64,000 nucleotides of DNA from Eunapius fragilis (taxonomy: Eukaryota; Porifera; Demospongiae; Spongillida; Spongillidae): NCBI GenBank assembly GCA_963681505.1, contig OY811973.1, forward strand, positions 10,264,559 through 10,328,558, written 5' to 3'. Position 1 is the stretch's first letter; each line of letters opens with the position of its first letter. A program made the translations under genes and the position numbers. Below are positions 1 through 11,840 of the stretch, one piece after another. The notes beneath the pieces were generated by a model. It was given only the letters and a program-made list of their open reading frames with translations. It did not search any database and was not told where the DNA came from.

Positions 1-691
1 AGCAACATCTTGTCGCTCTCCTTTTTCCGAATTCCATACCACTTTTATTTCTGCAAGCAAATCAGTGGAGCTGATGGAACTTCAGTCCTCATCTTCAAGT
101 TGTGATGATTTTACAACAAACAGCTTATTTGTTCTTAAACTCTTCACAGTACATCATTCTGTACAAAACAATATTATTTACAGTATGTATTGTATAAGCA
201 CAACATTTAACATCTTATTCTATGATCTGGACCAGGACAAGCTATAATTTCCCTTTGCCCGTTGACACAGACTACTGTCGCGCTAAATGGAAGCTATGAA
301 TGAGATACAATGATTTCCAAACAAACCATTCATAACCATAAAAGTGAAGGAATATCATAATTATAATGATAGATTGAAGTTGATTTTTTTTTCAGTTTCA
401 CAGAGAAATAACTGCCTGGGGAGGGAGATTGGAAGTGTCAGATGTACATGCCTTATCAGCCAAAGAGGTCAGTTTGTAGAGGATGCTGAACTGATGGTAA
501 TTCAGTTTGGATGATAGGGATTTAAAGTATTTAGTACATTACAGTTATAAATACTATATCTAAGGTCAATCAGACATACAAAACAAGAGGTGCTTCTAAT
601 CATTATGCTGCATCTGCACATAAAAAATAATGGCTAAGACACCACAAAATTGGAACACATTGCATTACCATGCATATGATTTATTTATAAT
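1..691. other. Intergenic, no gene recognised
   Basis: AT-rich sequence with only short open frames. No recognisable domain, RNA gene or repeat structure is visible. It lies beyond the 3' end of the decayed sacsin-like fragment on the minus strand. Confidence 0.5.
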
Positions 692-1600
692 TTATCCAAT
701 TAATCTTTCAATGATCTTCAGACTTTTCAAAAGCCTCAGAAGCGTCACTTGCCCTATATATATCCTTTGGAACAATTGGGTGAGGGCATCTGTTTGGAAA
801 GTGAATACGCAAGTAGTAGTGTTCCAAAGGAAACTATAATTCAACCAAAGCTCGGGCTTTGCTTTCTGTATAGCATGGGCATGTGGAGTCAAGTTGTGAC
901 TGGATAGTATTTGCTCACCTTCCACCCTTTAAAGCCTTCTCAGCAACTTGATGTGCCATGAATCAAACATGACAGCACATGTCCTGACACCCTTGAAGAT
1001 TAGAGCTATAAGTAAGAGCTTTAAAATAATCTTTGGCCTGTTCCATGCAGCCAACAATTGCCTTCTTTTTGGTCAGGTAAGTTGAGATGTCAGCACATAC
1101 ATACTGACCTTTCCATCTATCCTTTAAGAACCCTTGAGCAATTGAATTCCATTGATCTAAGAGTGCTCTACCATGCAGACGTTACTTGGGGTAAATATTT
1201 TTTAACAACACTATGTCATGCAATGTGTTCCCTTGATTTATTTTAGGACTTTGAACATCAATTGGAAGATGCATGGCGTTGGATGGTGGCATTATAGTAT
1301 TGAGACCTTGAACATCGTAGTAACTGCTGGGTACTGGTTGATGGCATGTATCCATTTCCACATCACTGGCACTGGGTTTACCATAAGGACGTGCTTAGGG
1401 TTGGAGTATTACTGGCTTCATTTTCAGGAAACAGTTGAACAAGTTTTTCTTTTACAAAATCCAACACACTGTGGTTCCATATAACCATGTAAAATATAAC
1501 CTTTGAAGTATTTTTTCTCTGTCATATTTATAGATGAGAAGCATTCAAGTAACTTCGGTGCATATAGGATCTAGAAATAGCATCCTTTTAAAATGCTCAC
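692..1600 (-). pseudogene. Decayed C-terminal (HEPN) fragment of a sacsin-like gene
   Basis: Read on the minus strand, this stretch aligns piecewise with the last ~900 bases of the large sacsin-like gene at 11.4-12.3 kb. Shared pieces include the HEPN segment containing LSSHALAIQ (here LTPHAHAIQ), the region matching [13 protein letters not shown], the C-terminal IIERLI/IAERIL helix, the 'tctaagagtgctctacca' block and the 'gagaagcattcaagtaa' block. The reading frame is broken repeatedly, so it cannot encode an HEPN domain. It is a truncated duplicate of the gene 10 kb away and shows that this gene family duplicated locally. Similarity was judged by eye; the right limit is approximate. Confidence 0.7.
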
Positions 1601-1609
1601 GATAATTCA

Positions 1610-2130
1610 GTATATTAGAACTTTGCTCATGCACAGAAATGACATCATTAAGTCTGGCATCGATCTTTAGCTGCAAACTTCCTTATATGGTGAGTAGGCA
1701 CAATTATCGCTGGATGTTCGAGACAATTGGCAGCGTTGCTACAGAGCCCTTGCAAAACTGCACCGAAAGAAGAAATTAGCGATGAAGATGACAGCTACGG
1801 GCGAATGAACTGTGGACCGGGCGCTTACAAGGCCGTGCAGAAAGGAGAAAACAATTAGCAAACTTATACCAACGCAATTTAGGATTATATATGTAATACC
1901 CTTGTCTCTAAAGTTCAACTCGAACTTGATGGCTTAACTCAGTCAAGAATATACCCACACAGTACATGCATCGATACACACAATCACTGTTTAAATAGTC
2001 TTTAGAAGTTGTGTTCTGGATGGATCCGTCCAATAGTTTTGTTTTGCTATTATTACGAAGGGGTCCGGAACACGGATCAGTCTTTCAAACCGGCTGTGCA
2101 GCTGTAGTTGTCCCGCCAAGCACATATTTA
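1610..2130. other. Intergenic, nothing recognised
   Basis: No long open frame, recognisable domain or inverted repeat was seen between the sacsin-like remnant and the nested transposon region that follows. Confidence 0.4.
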
Positions 2131-2152
2131 CAAGATATAAAAATTTAATTAA

Positions 2153-2409
2153 AATAAAATTGATGATGTAGGATTTGTAGACAGCAATTGAGTAAAAAGT
2201 AAGGAAACAAGGAATTAAGGATATTAGGCATTCATTTAATTATAAATATTACAGACCTACATTTAGCACAGAATTTCAAGGAGGTAGATTTGCTAAATAA
2301 TGTAGGTCTGTAATATTTATAATTAAATGAATGCCTAATATCCGTAATTCCTTGTTTCCTTACTTTTTACTCAATTGCTGTCTACAAATCCTACATCACC
2401 AATTTTATT
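2153..2409. mobile_element. Palindromic MITE with TTAA target duplication
   Basis: Two arms of about 115 bases (2153-2269 and about 2291-2409) are near-perfect inverted copies around a short loop. The ends read AATAAAATTG and CAATTTTATT. TTAA flanks both sides (2149-2152, 2410-2413). The inverted copy of the host sequence at 5553-5612 carries a single TTAA at the same point and no insert, so it acts as the empty site. TTAA duplication is typical of piggyBac-like and some Kolobok-type transposases. The element is non-autonomous. Confidence 0.85.
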
Positions 2410-3123
2410 TTAACACCGGGATTACGTAAGACGCGGGGAAATCTTGATTATTTTGGGGATATTCAAAAACTGAAAAATTCCCTCTGAATGGAGTTGTTGC
2501 TTCATAATGCAGCATCTGCTATCATAAGCATTTTGATAGTCAATGCGTATTTACGACAGCCTTGGGGACAATTGCCTTGGTCAAAAAAGGCCCGCAATGT
2601 CGGACAACCTAGCTAACGGGGGCCGCGGCAGGTGCACTTTTTTTCTAAGCAATCCCAGATCAGTCTTACAAGTTCATGATATACTATTGGTGGTATTTGT
2701 AAAGAAAATGCATTTGAAACTGTTTCTGTACCTCTGCCTTTTCGTTTGGCTGATTTTGTAAAGAATCGATATATGTTAAACTGCTAATTAGGCTACGCCC
2801 ACACGCGGATGTACTTCATATTGCATGCTGTTTGATGTACATGTACAGAAAATAAGCTCCTACATGTATATCAGAGTGTTTAGAGCCAATGGTTTGATAA
2901 TGTGTTGGCAGGAGTGAGAGTTCTGCAAAAATTGATAGGGCATGGGGGATGCATATGCATGTAATAGCAATGGTTGTTAGAAATGTAGGCCCACCCCCCG
3001 CCCAACTTTCATATCAAGCTGTAGCATTCCAATGAAGAGGAGGCAAGGGGTTGTTGTTTCTCTTCCCTGTCCCCCATCCCCCCCCTCCCCACTTTTCCCT
3101 GTGGACTTTTATTTCAATTGCCC

Positions 3124-4107
3124 CCAGCTGTAGGAACATTAGCAGGGACAGCTGTGGGAACAGTAGCAGGGACAGCTGTGGAACAGTACCAGGGACAGCT
3201 GTGGGAACAGTAGCAGGGACAGCTGTGGGAACAGTAGCAGGGACAGCTGTGGGAAAATTAGGGACAGCTGTGGGAACAGTACCAGGGACAGCTGTAGGAA
3301 CAGTACCAGGGACAGCTGTAGGAACAGTATCAGGGACAGCTGTAGGAACAGTATCAGGGACAGCTGTGGGAACATTAGCAGGGACAGCTCTGGGAACAGT
3401 AGCAGGGACAGCTGTGGGAACATTAGCAGGGACAGCTGTAGGAACAGTAGCAGGGACAGCTGTGGGAACATTAGCAGGGACAGCTGTAGGAACAGTAACA
3501 GGGACAGCTGTGGGAACAGTAGCAGGGACAGCTGTAGGAACAGTAGCAGGGGCAGCTGTGGGAACATTAGCAGGGACAGCTGTGGGAAAATTAGGGACAG
3601 CTGTGGGAACAGTACCAGGGACAGCTGTAGGAACAGTACCAGGGACAGCTGTAGGAACAGTACCAGGGACAGCTGTAGGAACAGTATCAGGGACAGCTGT
3701 GGGAACATTAGCAGGGACAGCTCTGGGAACAGTAGCAGGGACAGCTGTGGGAACAGTACCAGGGACAGCTGTGGGAACAGTAACAGGGACAGCTGTGGGA
3801 ACAGTAGCAGGGACAGCTGTGGGAACAGTAGCAGGGACAGCTGTGGGAACCATAGCAGGGACAGCTGTCGGAACAGTAGCAGGGACAGCTGTAGGAACCA
3901 TAGCAGGGACAGCTATGGGAACAGTACCAGGGACAGTTGAAGGAATAGTAGCAGGGACAGCTATGGGAACAGTACCAGGGACAGCTATGGGAACAGTACC
4001 AGGGACAGCTGTGGGAACATTAGCAGGGACATCTCTGGGAACAGTACCAGGGACAGCTGTGGGAACATTAGCAGGGACATCTCTGGGAATAGTAGCGGGG
4101 ACAGCAA
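3124..4107. repeat. 24-bp minisatellite
   Basis: Roughly forty imperfect copies of a 24-base unit built from GGGACAGCTGTGGGAACAGT plus AGCA, with point variants and a few shortened 18-base units. Because the unit is a multiple of three and lacks stops, long open frames run on both strands: Gly-Thr-Ala-Val-Gly-Thr-Val-Ala on the plus strand, and Val-Pro-Thr-Ala-Val-Pro-Ala-Thr on the minus strand. These are more likely by-products of the repeat than genes. Unit GGGACA carries the CAGCTG E-box-like hexamer many times. Confidence 0.9.
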
Positions 4108-4436
4108 GAGAAAGGACAACGGTATCTGCAGCGGCAGGGCAGCAGGGTGGACAGTACTAATGCTCCAAGGAACAACAGACTCAGCAACTATGCCTATGCT
4201 CATAGCTGGAGTGCTACGACGACGGGTTTAATTAGCCAATGCAGTTTCAACTGTTTGCGAGGACGTCCGCGAGTGTGTTGTCTACAATTACAGACACACC
4301 TGAATTACATGTTTTACATGCTCCGCTTCTGTTTTCCTTTTTCGGCAATGCATCCCGGTGCCATCCGCGAAACAATTTCGAGGCAGCTGTTAATAAGGTA
4401 ATTGTATTCATCATTATTATTACTTCTCTTCGTGAG

Positions 4437-5253
4437 TAAAACCAAGGACACTTAATTATTACATGGACTGGAAACCACAATAAATTCATGTCGCTATCCT
4501 CGTTGCTCATGAATTATTAATGAGTTAGTACATGTACACGACGATGTGACTGTTATAGTGCATCAGAAGACTGGGACTTGTCTGGGGTGCTGCGACGTTG
4601 ATTTTTGTTAAGTATAAACCATTCTTCGCTTCCCTATCTGCATTTTTGGTATCGCTTATTCAAAATAAGCAATGAACCAATAATTAATAAACATCAGTTC
4701 AAGGCAATGTATAGAAATAAATATAGGTTCGCTCATCATGTAAATATAATCTGGACTTAGAGAAACCATCCTGGTATACTGTGAAACGTTAAATAAGGCC
4801 ATAACTATTACCATATTTGCAGTGGCCTGACAACAAAACATGCGCATCGTTCGATTAAAATCGTTTGCCCTTCCTTTAAGAAACATCCTTTTCAATACAA
4901 ACTAACATAGGACTTGTATCATACCATTAAGCGCTGGAAACACCTTTCATAACAAATGTCTACTCATCGGTGTGTCCAGGAGCCTAACCAAAGTAGCGTA
5001 GCGAGGCAAACATGCACGTAGAAGCTAAGACCCGTATGTTAACGTAATCTTTAAGACTTATAACGGGTTTAACTCAACAAAAGAATAGCTTTCTGTAACT
5101 GTAAGCCACTCCAAAGCTAAGACAACTTCACAAAAGCCTTTTTTTGTCTGAAAAGGTTGGGAACGAGGCGCAACGAGGATTGCGACAATTTATTGTATTA
5201 CGTTACGCGGTGGTTTCCAGTCCATGTAATAATTAAGTGTCCTTGGTAAAACA
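4437..5253. mobile_element. Internal inverted-repeat element
   Basis: The block 4437-4510 (AAACCAAGGACACTTAATTA, then TTACATGGACTGGAAACCAC) recurs inverted at 5165-5253. The inner parts (AATAAATT..GTCGC..ATCCTCGTTGC) also match after a small indel. The intervening ~650 bases contain only short open frames. It is nested inside the larger 2.1-5.6 kb element and may be a separate insertion or part of its arms. Confidence 0.65.
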
Positions 5254-5612
5254 CACTGCTCCTCGAAAGGCAGTTGCGTTGTCTTCACATATAGCTATTG
5301 TGTAGCCTTTCCTTATGCCAGAGATGCTAATGGCACCTTTATAAGCCAAGAAATTATATAGAAAAAAAGTGCACCTTGAAATCGAGGGCCATAGCGAAAA
5401 CGCTAATGAGGTTGGTTTGAGACGTCAGTGTACGACAACGGTATGAAATTTTCGGCCCAAACTCTACAGTATGGTTGCATATAAGACGGTTTGTTAGGCA
5501 ACGTAATTAGCTTGGGAATCAAACGTAAGGAGGGAATTATGAAAGTTTTATATTCCCCAAAATTTCCCCGCGTCTTACGTAAACCCGGTGTTAATTAAAG
5601 TTTTATATCTTG

Positions 5613-6190
5613 TTTCACACATTTTTATGCATGAGAATAAACGAAGGAGAAAGTATATACGCATATTGAGGCATGTATTGGGCAACCTAAGAATCATACT
5701 CTATCGTAGCACATGCTCACATGCAATCAAACAGTGGGCAAGGGTGGGGTGCAATGGGTGGAGCAGGGCACGCCTACTCCCAGCTAGGCACTGTACATGT
5801 AAGCCGGGATCCGCCTCTGGTAATAAGCTAAAATTATAATATCAGAGATACATGTATTGAATAATCGTGCCACTGTGCTGTGTCATGCAAGATTACTTTG
5901 CATGGTGAGGAAGTAATTCATCCCGGCGCAATCACATGCATGCTCTTAACTAAACTGTCTTAACTTGGTCGGAAGATCGGTATAGAGATGTTAAGACCAC
6001 ATGCTGGGACACCATACATGGAATCATGCAGGAAGTTAGTTATTCCACAAGACACAACCAGTGTGTAGTGTGAATGTGGTATAAAAATCCCCTCAGAGAG
6101 TATCACAAGCATATACTCCAATGCAAATTGATCACATTTCATCATGGGGATTTTTAGACACACATACACATATTATGCTGTCATCAACAA
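5613..6190. other. Intergenic, nothing recognised
   Basis: No coding region or clear repeat was recognised in this stretch between the TIR element and the GT microsatellite. Confidence 0.4.
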
Positions 6191-6252
6191 ATGGTACAGA
6201 AAGGCAAAGAAACTGTGAAAGCAACTAAATCCAATTGCCTGATTGTGTCAAT

Positions 6253-6255
<3 letters not shown>

Positions 6256-6342
<87 letters not shown>
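6256..6342. repeat. (GT)n microsatellite
   Basis: An uninterrupted run of about 43 GT dinucleotides. The Cys-Val open frames across it are artefacts. Confidence 0.97.
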
Positions 6343-6344
<2 letters not shown>

Positions 6345-6409
6345 CAGGTCAGGGGAGGACAACCTTGTTGCAGGAAGGTGTGCTTTCATTTTTGTTTTTG
6401 CACATCACT

Positions 6410-6715
6410 CACTCAACCCTTCGCGCTCTCCTTCTTACTTTCCGGATCAAGCCACTGAAGCCAGTATTGGGCCTTCGCGCTCTCCTTCTTACTTTCAGGA
6501 TCAAGCCAGTATTAGGCCTTCATGCCAGTATTGGGCCTTCATGCTATTCTTTTTACTCTCAGGATCGGCTTTGTAGCGCTTCCTGTCGCAAGTCTTTTTT
6601 TTCATGCGCTTCTTGAAAACTGTCACGCTCCTCAATATCTTGCGACTCGCCAACACAACAGACATCCTTTAACTACTTTGCTTTTCTCTTCGCGACCGAC
6701 GTGACGGCATTTTGA
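6410..6715 (-). pseudogene. Fragment of a charged-repeat protein (K-A-D-P-E-S-K-K repeats)
   Basis: On the minus strand the sequence encodes, with frameshifts, repeated blocks such as KADPESKKNSMKAQY and LDPESKKESAKAQYW. A possible start (MPSRRSRR) lies near 6711, but the frame there closes after about 13 codons. The same repeat style (NSEKKKAY, DPEKKKAYERA) occurs at 61.66-61.97 kb. From general knowledge, such Lys/Ala/Asp-Pro-Glu repeats occur in long uncharacterised, often transposon-linked proteins of sponges; this is recalled, not checked. Stops and frame changes mark it as a relic. Confidence 0.55.
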
Positions 6716-7740
6716 AGAAAACAAACCAGACACGTCAAGCTTTTGGTACAACCGTGACAACAATTGAATAGTATTAACTGTAGCGCGTGTTTAACTAAAC
6801 GTTCCCGCCCACTTTTATGTCTTCCAAAGGCCGATAAAATCTGTTGTGGGCTAACTAACAAAACTAAGTTTGCTAGAGATTGAAATTTGTGTCAAGCATA
6901 ACTCTCGTTACTAATATAATAAAGCAAGTCCAACTCGACAATAAGTTTCTAACTTGTTGGTTCTAGTGCTTCCGCATAACGGCTAACATTGTACTTCAAT
7001 CGTGACAAAGATGCAATGCAATAAACCTCTTATCCGAGCAAATCTTATCTTATCAGATCCGGAATTAGAAGGAATCGTTTTTTCCCAAGTTTTAAGGTTC
7101 TAGTGTGGGAACGAGAGAGCGTTATCTCTGTTGTCTGAGCTTTCTAAGCGTCCGCAGTTTTATTACATTGTAGGTAATTGTTGGCTGTATCCAAATACGC
7201 TCGCTAAATTCCAACTGATTCTACGTTGCAACGGCAATAGTGGAATCTGGTGTTTTGCTAATCGTATTCATCACACCTCAAATCCTACATAGGACCTACT
7301 AACGTAGGTCCTGATAGAACATAATGCTAAAAGACCCCCCAGACTAGATTTATGTGACATTACATATATTATGTATTGAGTATTAAAAACATCTGACACA
7401 CAACATAGCATCAGACATGAAATATATAAACATGCCTGAACTGATATGCATGCATGCAAAATAGTGAGGAAGGAAGAAACCGCAAAACTGATTCGGGGCA
7501 TCGACCGTCAAGAGACTGACACCTGCATACGGCGATGGAAGTAACAGTAGTTTGGTGAGTATATATGGATTAGCCTGGCATGCATGGTCAATGTATTGGT
7601 GCGGGGGTGGGGGTGGGGTGGGGGGGGGGGTGTCTTTGGTGCTACTTCCTGAAAATATTCTATTGCTCGTTAAGTGCCTGCATGCTTTTCGAAGCAACGA
7701 TCCCATGTGCAACTTACCGGAGCTTCGGAGTCGCACTCTG
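6716..7740. other. Intergenic with small hairpin and G-rich tract
   Basis: Mostly unannotatable. A short perfect hairpin (GGACCTAC-taac-GTAGGTCC) lies near 7292-7311. A G-rich run at 7600-7631, with several G-triplets, could form a quadruplex. No protein domain was recognised. Confidence 0.4.
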
Positions 7741-7749
7741 CGCATATAG

Positions 7750-9064
7750 TTATACATTCAATGCGTCAAGTGATGAAAGGTCTGGAGTCCTTTTCGCACT
7801 CTGCAAGGCATACCTGTAGTATGCGAGTGCAATCCGAAAATGATTTTCAGTGCATCGCTCGGCAACGCCCTCACTAACACATTCAATGGCAGCTACCACT
7901 TTGAAGTAAGCGGTAATGAAGGTGTTAACGTCGTTGATGCCAGAGGCTGTTGATACCGGGTCGTAGCGCAGCTGAATCGAACCAATGCTACACACAATCA
8001 GACCCACAGCGGTAAGCAATACCTCCTCCTTCTGAAGGAGACCTTTGCTATGGAGTTTTGAGAGTGGACCGTCTGGATGACACGTATGGTCAAGCCACTC
8101 CTCAGCCTCTTTGCTAAGGGGACTAGCCGGGTGCTCCACGTCATAATGTCTGTTGGCGTACAGGAACCGCCCTGCCGAGTCGGTTTCGTCATGGCCGAAG
8201 GCCTTCAGCTGTGGATGTATGAGCATACCGGCCAGTCCTTCCGAATCCGATGTGCATTTGACCAGTAGGGACGTCAGTGCCTTGGAACAGCAACGGCTAT
8301 CTTCGAATATTTTCTGCAAAGCGATGGAACAGGAACGAGAGCTCGAAGATGTCGGTGGGCTTTCCGAATGAATGCTATAGCATCCCGCCGCTTCGGACTT
8401 CATGGCGTATGAGAGGAAGTACACAAAAACGGAGTTGCCCAATTCGTCGATACTGTAGAGGTCTCCATTGCGGTACAGGCACACAAGACAAACGAGCTGC
8501 GATGGGTGATGTATGTGAACCCGAGCGCATCCGCTAAGCCCCCGGCGTAGCAGCAGTCCAACGTGAAGAGGACGTGTTTGGCTTTGCAGTCGGCTTCCGT
8601 CTACCAGTCGTTCAGTACCACTAGCTGTGACGTATGTGCTTTCGGTGTAGTCGAAATAATCCGAAGGTGCCAGTCCCCACTGGTCGTCTCCGACCCTAAT
8701 ACCGCGTGTCCAGAGAAGTGGAAGACGAAGAGACCATCCTCTCCAACTGACTTTACCGCCTTAACAAATGATGCCTTCATTCCTTTGAAGGTACAGTTTT
8801 CGCTGGTTTCGTCACAGTGCAGTACGGCGGCGTTGCACATTGGAATGGCACCTATATTTGTACGAAGGTCTCTGAGATGAGTTTGGCATCGTCTACGACA
8901 GTCTGGCCCAGACTCTTTGCTTTGAAACTCTCGTGGCTCTGATAGTTGATAGCGAACCCAATAAGATGACTTTGCGTCGGATCAAATTCCACCTTCGCCA
9001 CACCGATGGGCTTACCACTAATTATGTAGTGCCCTTTTCCCTCAACTCGGTAACGCTTTAGCAT
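7750..9064 (-). pseudogene. Caspase-like (peptidase C14) pseudogene
   Basis: This is a broken paralogue of the intact caspase-like gene at 23.4-24.9 kb, colinear over almost its full length. Three segments are in different frames. The N-terminal part holds FAINYQSHE and ends at a stop after ETFVQI. The middle part carries the His motif HFSGHA, slips frame so that GDDQWGLAPSD is only visible in another frame, then returns. LNDWL has become LNDW-stop (TTG to TAG) at about 8603. The Cys motif LDCCYAGG follows in frame after that stop, before another shift. The C-terminal helical region (AEEWL...IGSIQLRYDP...NTFITAY) is open to a stop after DALNV. At least two frameshifts and one nonsense codon mean no full protease can be made. 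Confidence 0.88.
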
Positions 9065-11417
9065 CGATTGTAAATGTTTGAGTAGTTGTACTTTATGGAG
9101 ACAGTTTGAACAATGCGATAATATTTATACATTGGCGGGGGCCGGGCCGGGGGGAATCCTAGGATCCCAGGTGAGCCGATATCGAGGTGAATTTATTACA
9201 TTACTAAGAACCGAAAACTGAAAACGTCGCACCTTTACCATAGCATTCGGTTCGATTTGGGAATAGGAGGCTCATAGCACGCGCAAACAATGGACATCAT
9301 GCATGTTAATACATATCCTCTTCAGAATGTTGCATCAAAACTGTTATCCATATAGATAGGGAGGTGATGAAAACTGCAGCCACACGTTTACAGAATACAA
9401 CTAGGCTGAAAATATTTCAACCGCTTGTCACGGACCTAGATCTTCTCTGACGAGCTTCGCAAGGCTTGCGCACCAACGATAGCCAAAGTTATATAGCCAA
9501 TACCTTAATACATAACAACAACAGACCATCTGGCATAGCATAGCAATAGCCTTTAAACACTATTACAAACATGACATCAGTAACACGAGGTCTAACCAGA
9601 ATTCAATTACGGACAATACTTCTTATTAGTCTTATCTCACGGATGCAGTATCTACGTCCGATATCCCGAACTTTTTTGCTGAGTTCACGATTCTTCTCAC
9701 TCTGTAGCCCACGTCCTTGCTAGATATTCACTAGACATCGCTAGGATCACTAGGTTAAGCCAAGAGCAAGCAATACGAAGAAAATATGTAAGCTGCTGTA
9801 CGCAAAATAGCTGTTAATAGTGCGCTGATGGAAAAACACAACGAGTTTCAAAATTAAAGCGGCTACGGTTATCATCGACTTAATCCAACTACACTTAATA
9901 TTCATGCAGGGAGAAACATTTCAACGTTAACATGAAACAAACGGTGTTCCATCTGTTCGTACTAAATATAATGATAGGTTGTTCATTTTCATGATAACAA
10001 CGTGCCCGACTACCGATGCGGAATTTGGTTTGACCACGCCCAAAACAAGACCCGATCCGATTAGACCAAGCTAAACTAAAGCATCTTAACAAAATCCATG
10101 TACTTATGTCCTCCCTATCATTCTGAAAGATTATTTTATTCCGCCTACTTTTATACAGCTTGTCTGAATTTGGTTTGTCTTTTCAATATGCAATTAATTA
10201 ACAGGTAGCACCTCAAATTGTGCTTGTAGTTGTGAATAAGAAGAAATCCAGCATATCATCTTGCAGCCAGTTTTTCTCGAGTATTATTAAGCTCTCCATT
10301 TTATACAGGGTGTTTGCGCGAAAGAATGCAACGCTTTAAAATCCATAAAACTCAGGATTGAAATTAATTAACTGCTTGATTTCTTTAACATGCGTTTCAG
10401 TAGTTATGCAAATACAAATAATCCAATTATTATAAACGATTAAGTAACCGTATCAAATACCTCATAAATCAAAATATTCAAAGCCCTCTATTAACAAATT
10501 TATTCAAGATTGCGGTTTAAGATAATTGATTTTAATAACTAATAATAAGTAACACGATCTGGCTATGTGGCGGAACAGTACTGATTTCAAGTTCCTAGGT
10601 TCAATAGTGAGTTATTAACATTTATGACCATCATTTGCTTTAAAGTTATTAAGGTTGAAGCTGTTATGTGGTAAATAATTTTAATAACCATCATAAATTA
10701 TTCTAGCATAAAATGAATTACAAGACACTATTTGATTTGGTAATAGATTATTTAATGGTGCATTATTAAAACTGAAGTTAAGAGAAACGTAGTGATCATA
10801 AGGCTTTTTCAAGTTTGATTAGTTGTTTTGAATATTAACGCCAATCAAATTTAAATTCAAAGTCTCATCAACTCAGTTTATAAATCACGTTATTAATTAA
10901 AATTTGTCGTACATTGTTTTATCAGTTTGGTTAATTGAAAGCTATTTGATTTTATCTTTTGAACGGCTATAAAGATAAACGAATTGTAAAATTTGACTAA
11001 ACATGGTTATTGTACGTTCATAAATTCATTTAGATTGACAATCCTATTAATGAATTATATTCATTTAAAAGCGTTGCGCTCTTTTGCAAAGACCCTGTTA
11101 AACATGTGTGTACAACGTACGCTTATATTTCTAAATGAGAGCACACTGTTATCAAATCTGACATGTAAGCTATATTTAGCCATCTGCAATTTTTAGCTCC
11201 TTCCACTTACTGACACCAATCTCTATTAGAATATTTGTTCGAGAGCTCGATTCATGAAATCGAACAGGTGCATTAATAGTAAGAAATAATGTTCATTTCT
11301 AGTTGGAATTCATACAAAAGACTGCTATTTCAAAACAATACTAAAACTTGCAGATACTTCTCTACTACATGCATAAGTAAAATGTCCTATAAATTATTAA
11401 ACTGAATAGTTCTTCAT
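9065..11417. other. AT-rich intergenic stretch
   Basis: About 2.3 kb between the caspase-like pseudogene and the 3' end of the sacsin-like gene. Short open frames at 9.9-10.1 and 11.0-11.2 kb show no recognisable motif. Any 3' untranslated region of the sacsin-like gene would lie at the right edge. Confidence 0.4.
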
Positions 11418-11840
11418 TCATACCCGCAGCACTAATTGTTTGATGATTTTCAAAATTCTTTCTGCTATCTCATATGCCTTAGAAGAATCACTTCTCCTGT
11501 ATACATTCTTTGGAACTTTAGGATATGTGTGTCTGTTTGGATATCGAGTGTTTAAGTAGTATTGCTCCAATGAATCTGATAATTGTGTCAAGTCACTGCA
11601 AATCTCTGGTCGCACATTCTGGATGGCAAGTGCATGTGAAGATAGTTTATGAGTCATCATTTGGTCATTGCTCATCCCACATAATGCATATCGACCACCT
11701 TTTAAAGCTTTCTCAGCAACTTGCTGTGCCAAAAAGCAGACATGACAGCATATATCCTCATAATTAATGCTGCAATGATTAAGCAGTTGAAGAGCTTTAA
11801 GATCACTCTCTGCCTGTTCCAGCCAACGCATACCTTCTTT
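11418..11840 (-). other. HEPN domain of the sacsin-like protein
   Basis: The C-terminal ~140 residues begin near [14 protein letters not shown] and continue through [23 protein letters not shown] and [13 protein letters not shown]. This is the usual helical layout of sacsin-type HEPN domains (WLEQAE...A...AQQAAEKALKA...H.L..L...YI.TRYP). HEPN domains bind nucleotides in sacsin. RNase-type HEPNs carry an R-x4-6-H motif, which I do not see clearly in the R-Y-P-N-R-H-T-Y segment; RYPNRH formally fits R-x4-H, which is worth testing. Confidence 0.85.

Larger units (their letters stand above)
2131..5612. mobile_element. Large TIR-bounded element or composite, ends in inverted orientation
   Basis: The left end (2131-2148 plus 2410-2465) and the right end (5553-5612) are inverted copies. 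Both read, inward, ACAAGATATAAAA, then TTTAATTAACACCGGG, then TTACGTAAGACGCGGGGAAA, then TTTTGGGGA. The left copy is split by a 257-bp MITE. Everything between, including the minisatellite, could be the interior of one element about 3.5 kb long. No transposase was recognised inside. The outer target duplication is not clear, so the exact ends are uncertain. Confidence 0.6.

Noticed and set aside
3014-4160. Long Gly/Thr/Ala/Val and Val/Pro/Thr/Ala proteins on opposite strands
   Set aside because: Both frames come from a 24-bp minisatellite without stops; there is no start context, domain or splice support.
6191-6616. Cys-Val repeat proteins
   Set aside because: These are translations of a GT microsatellite.
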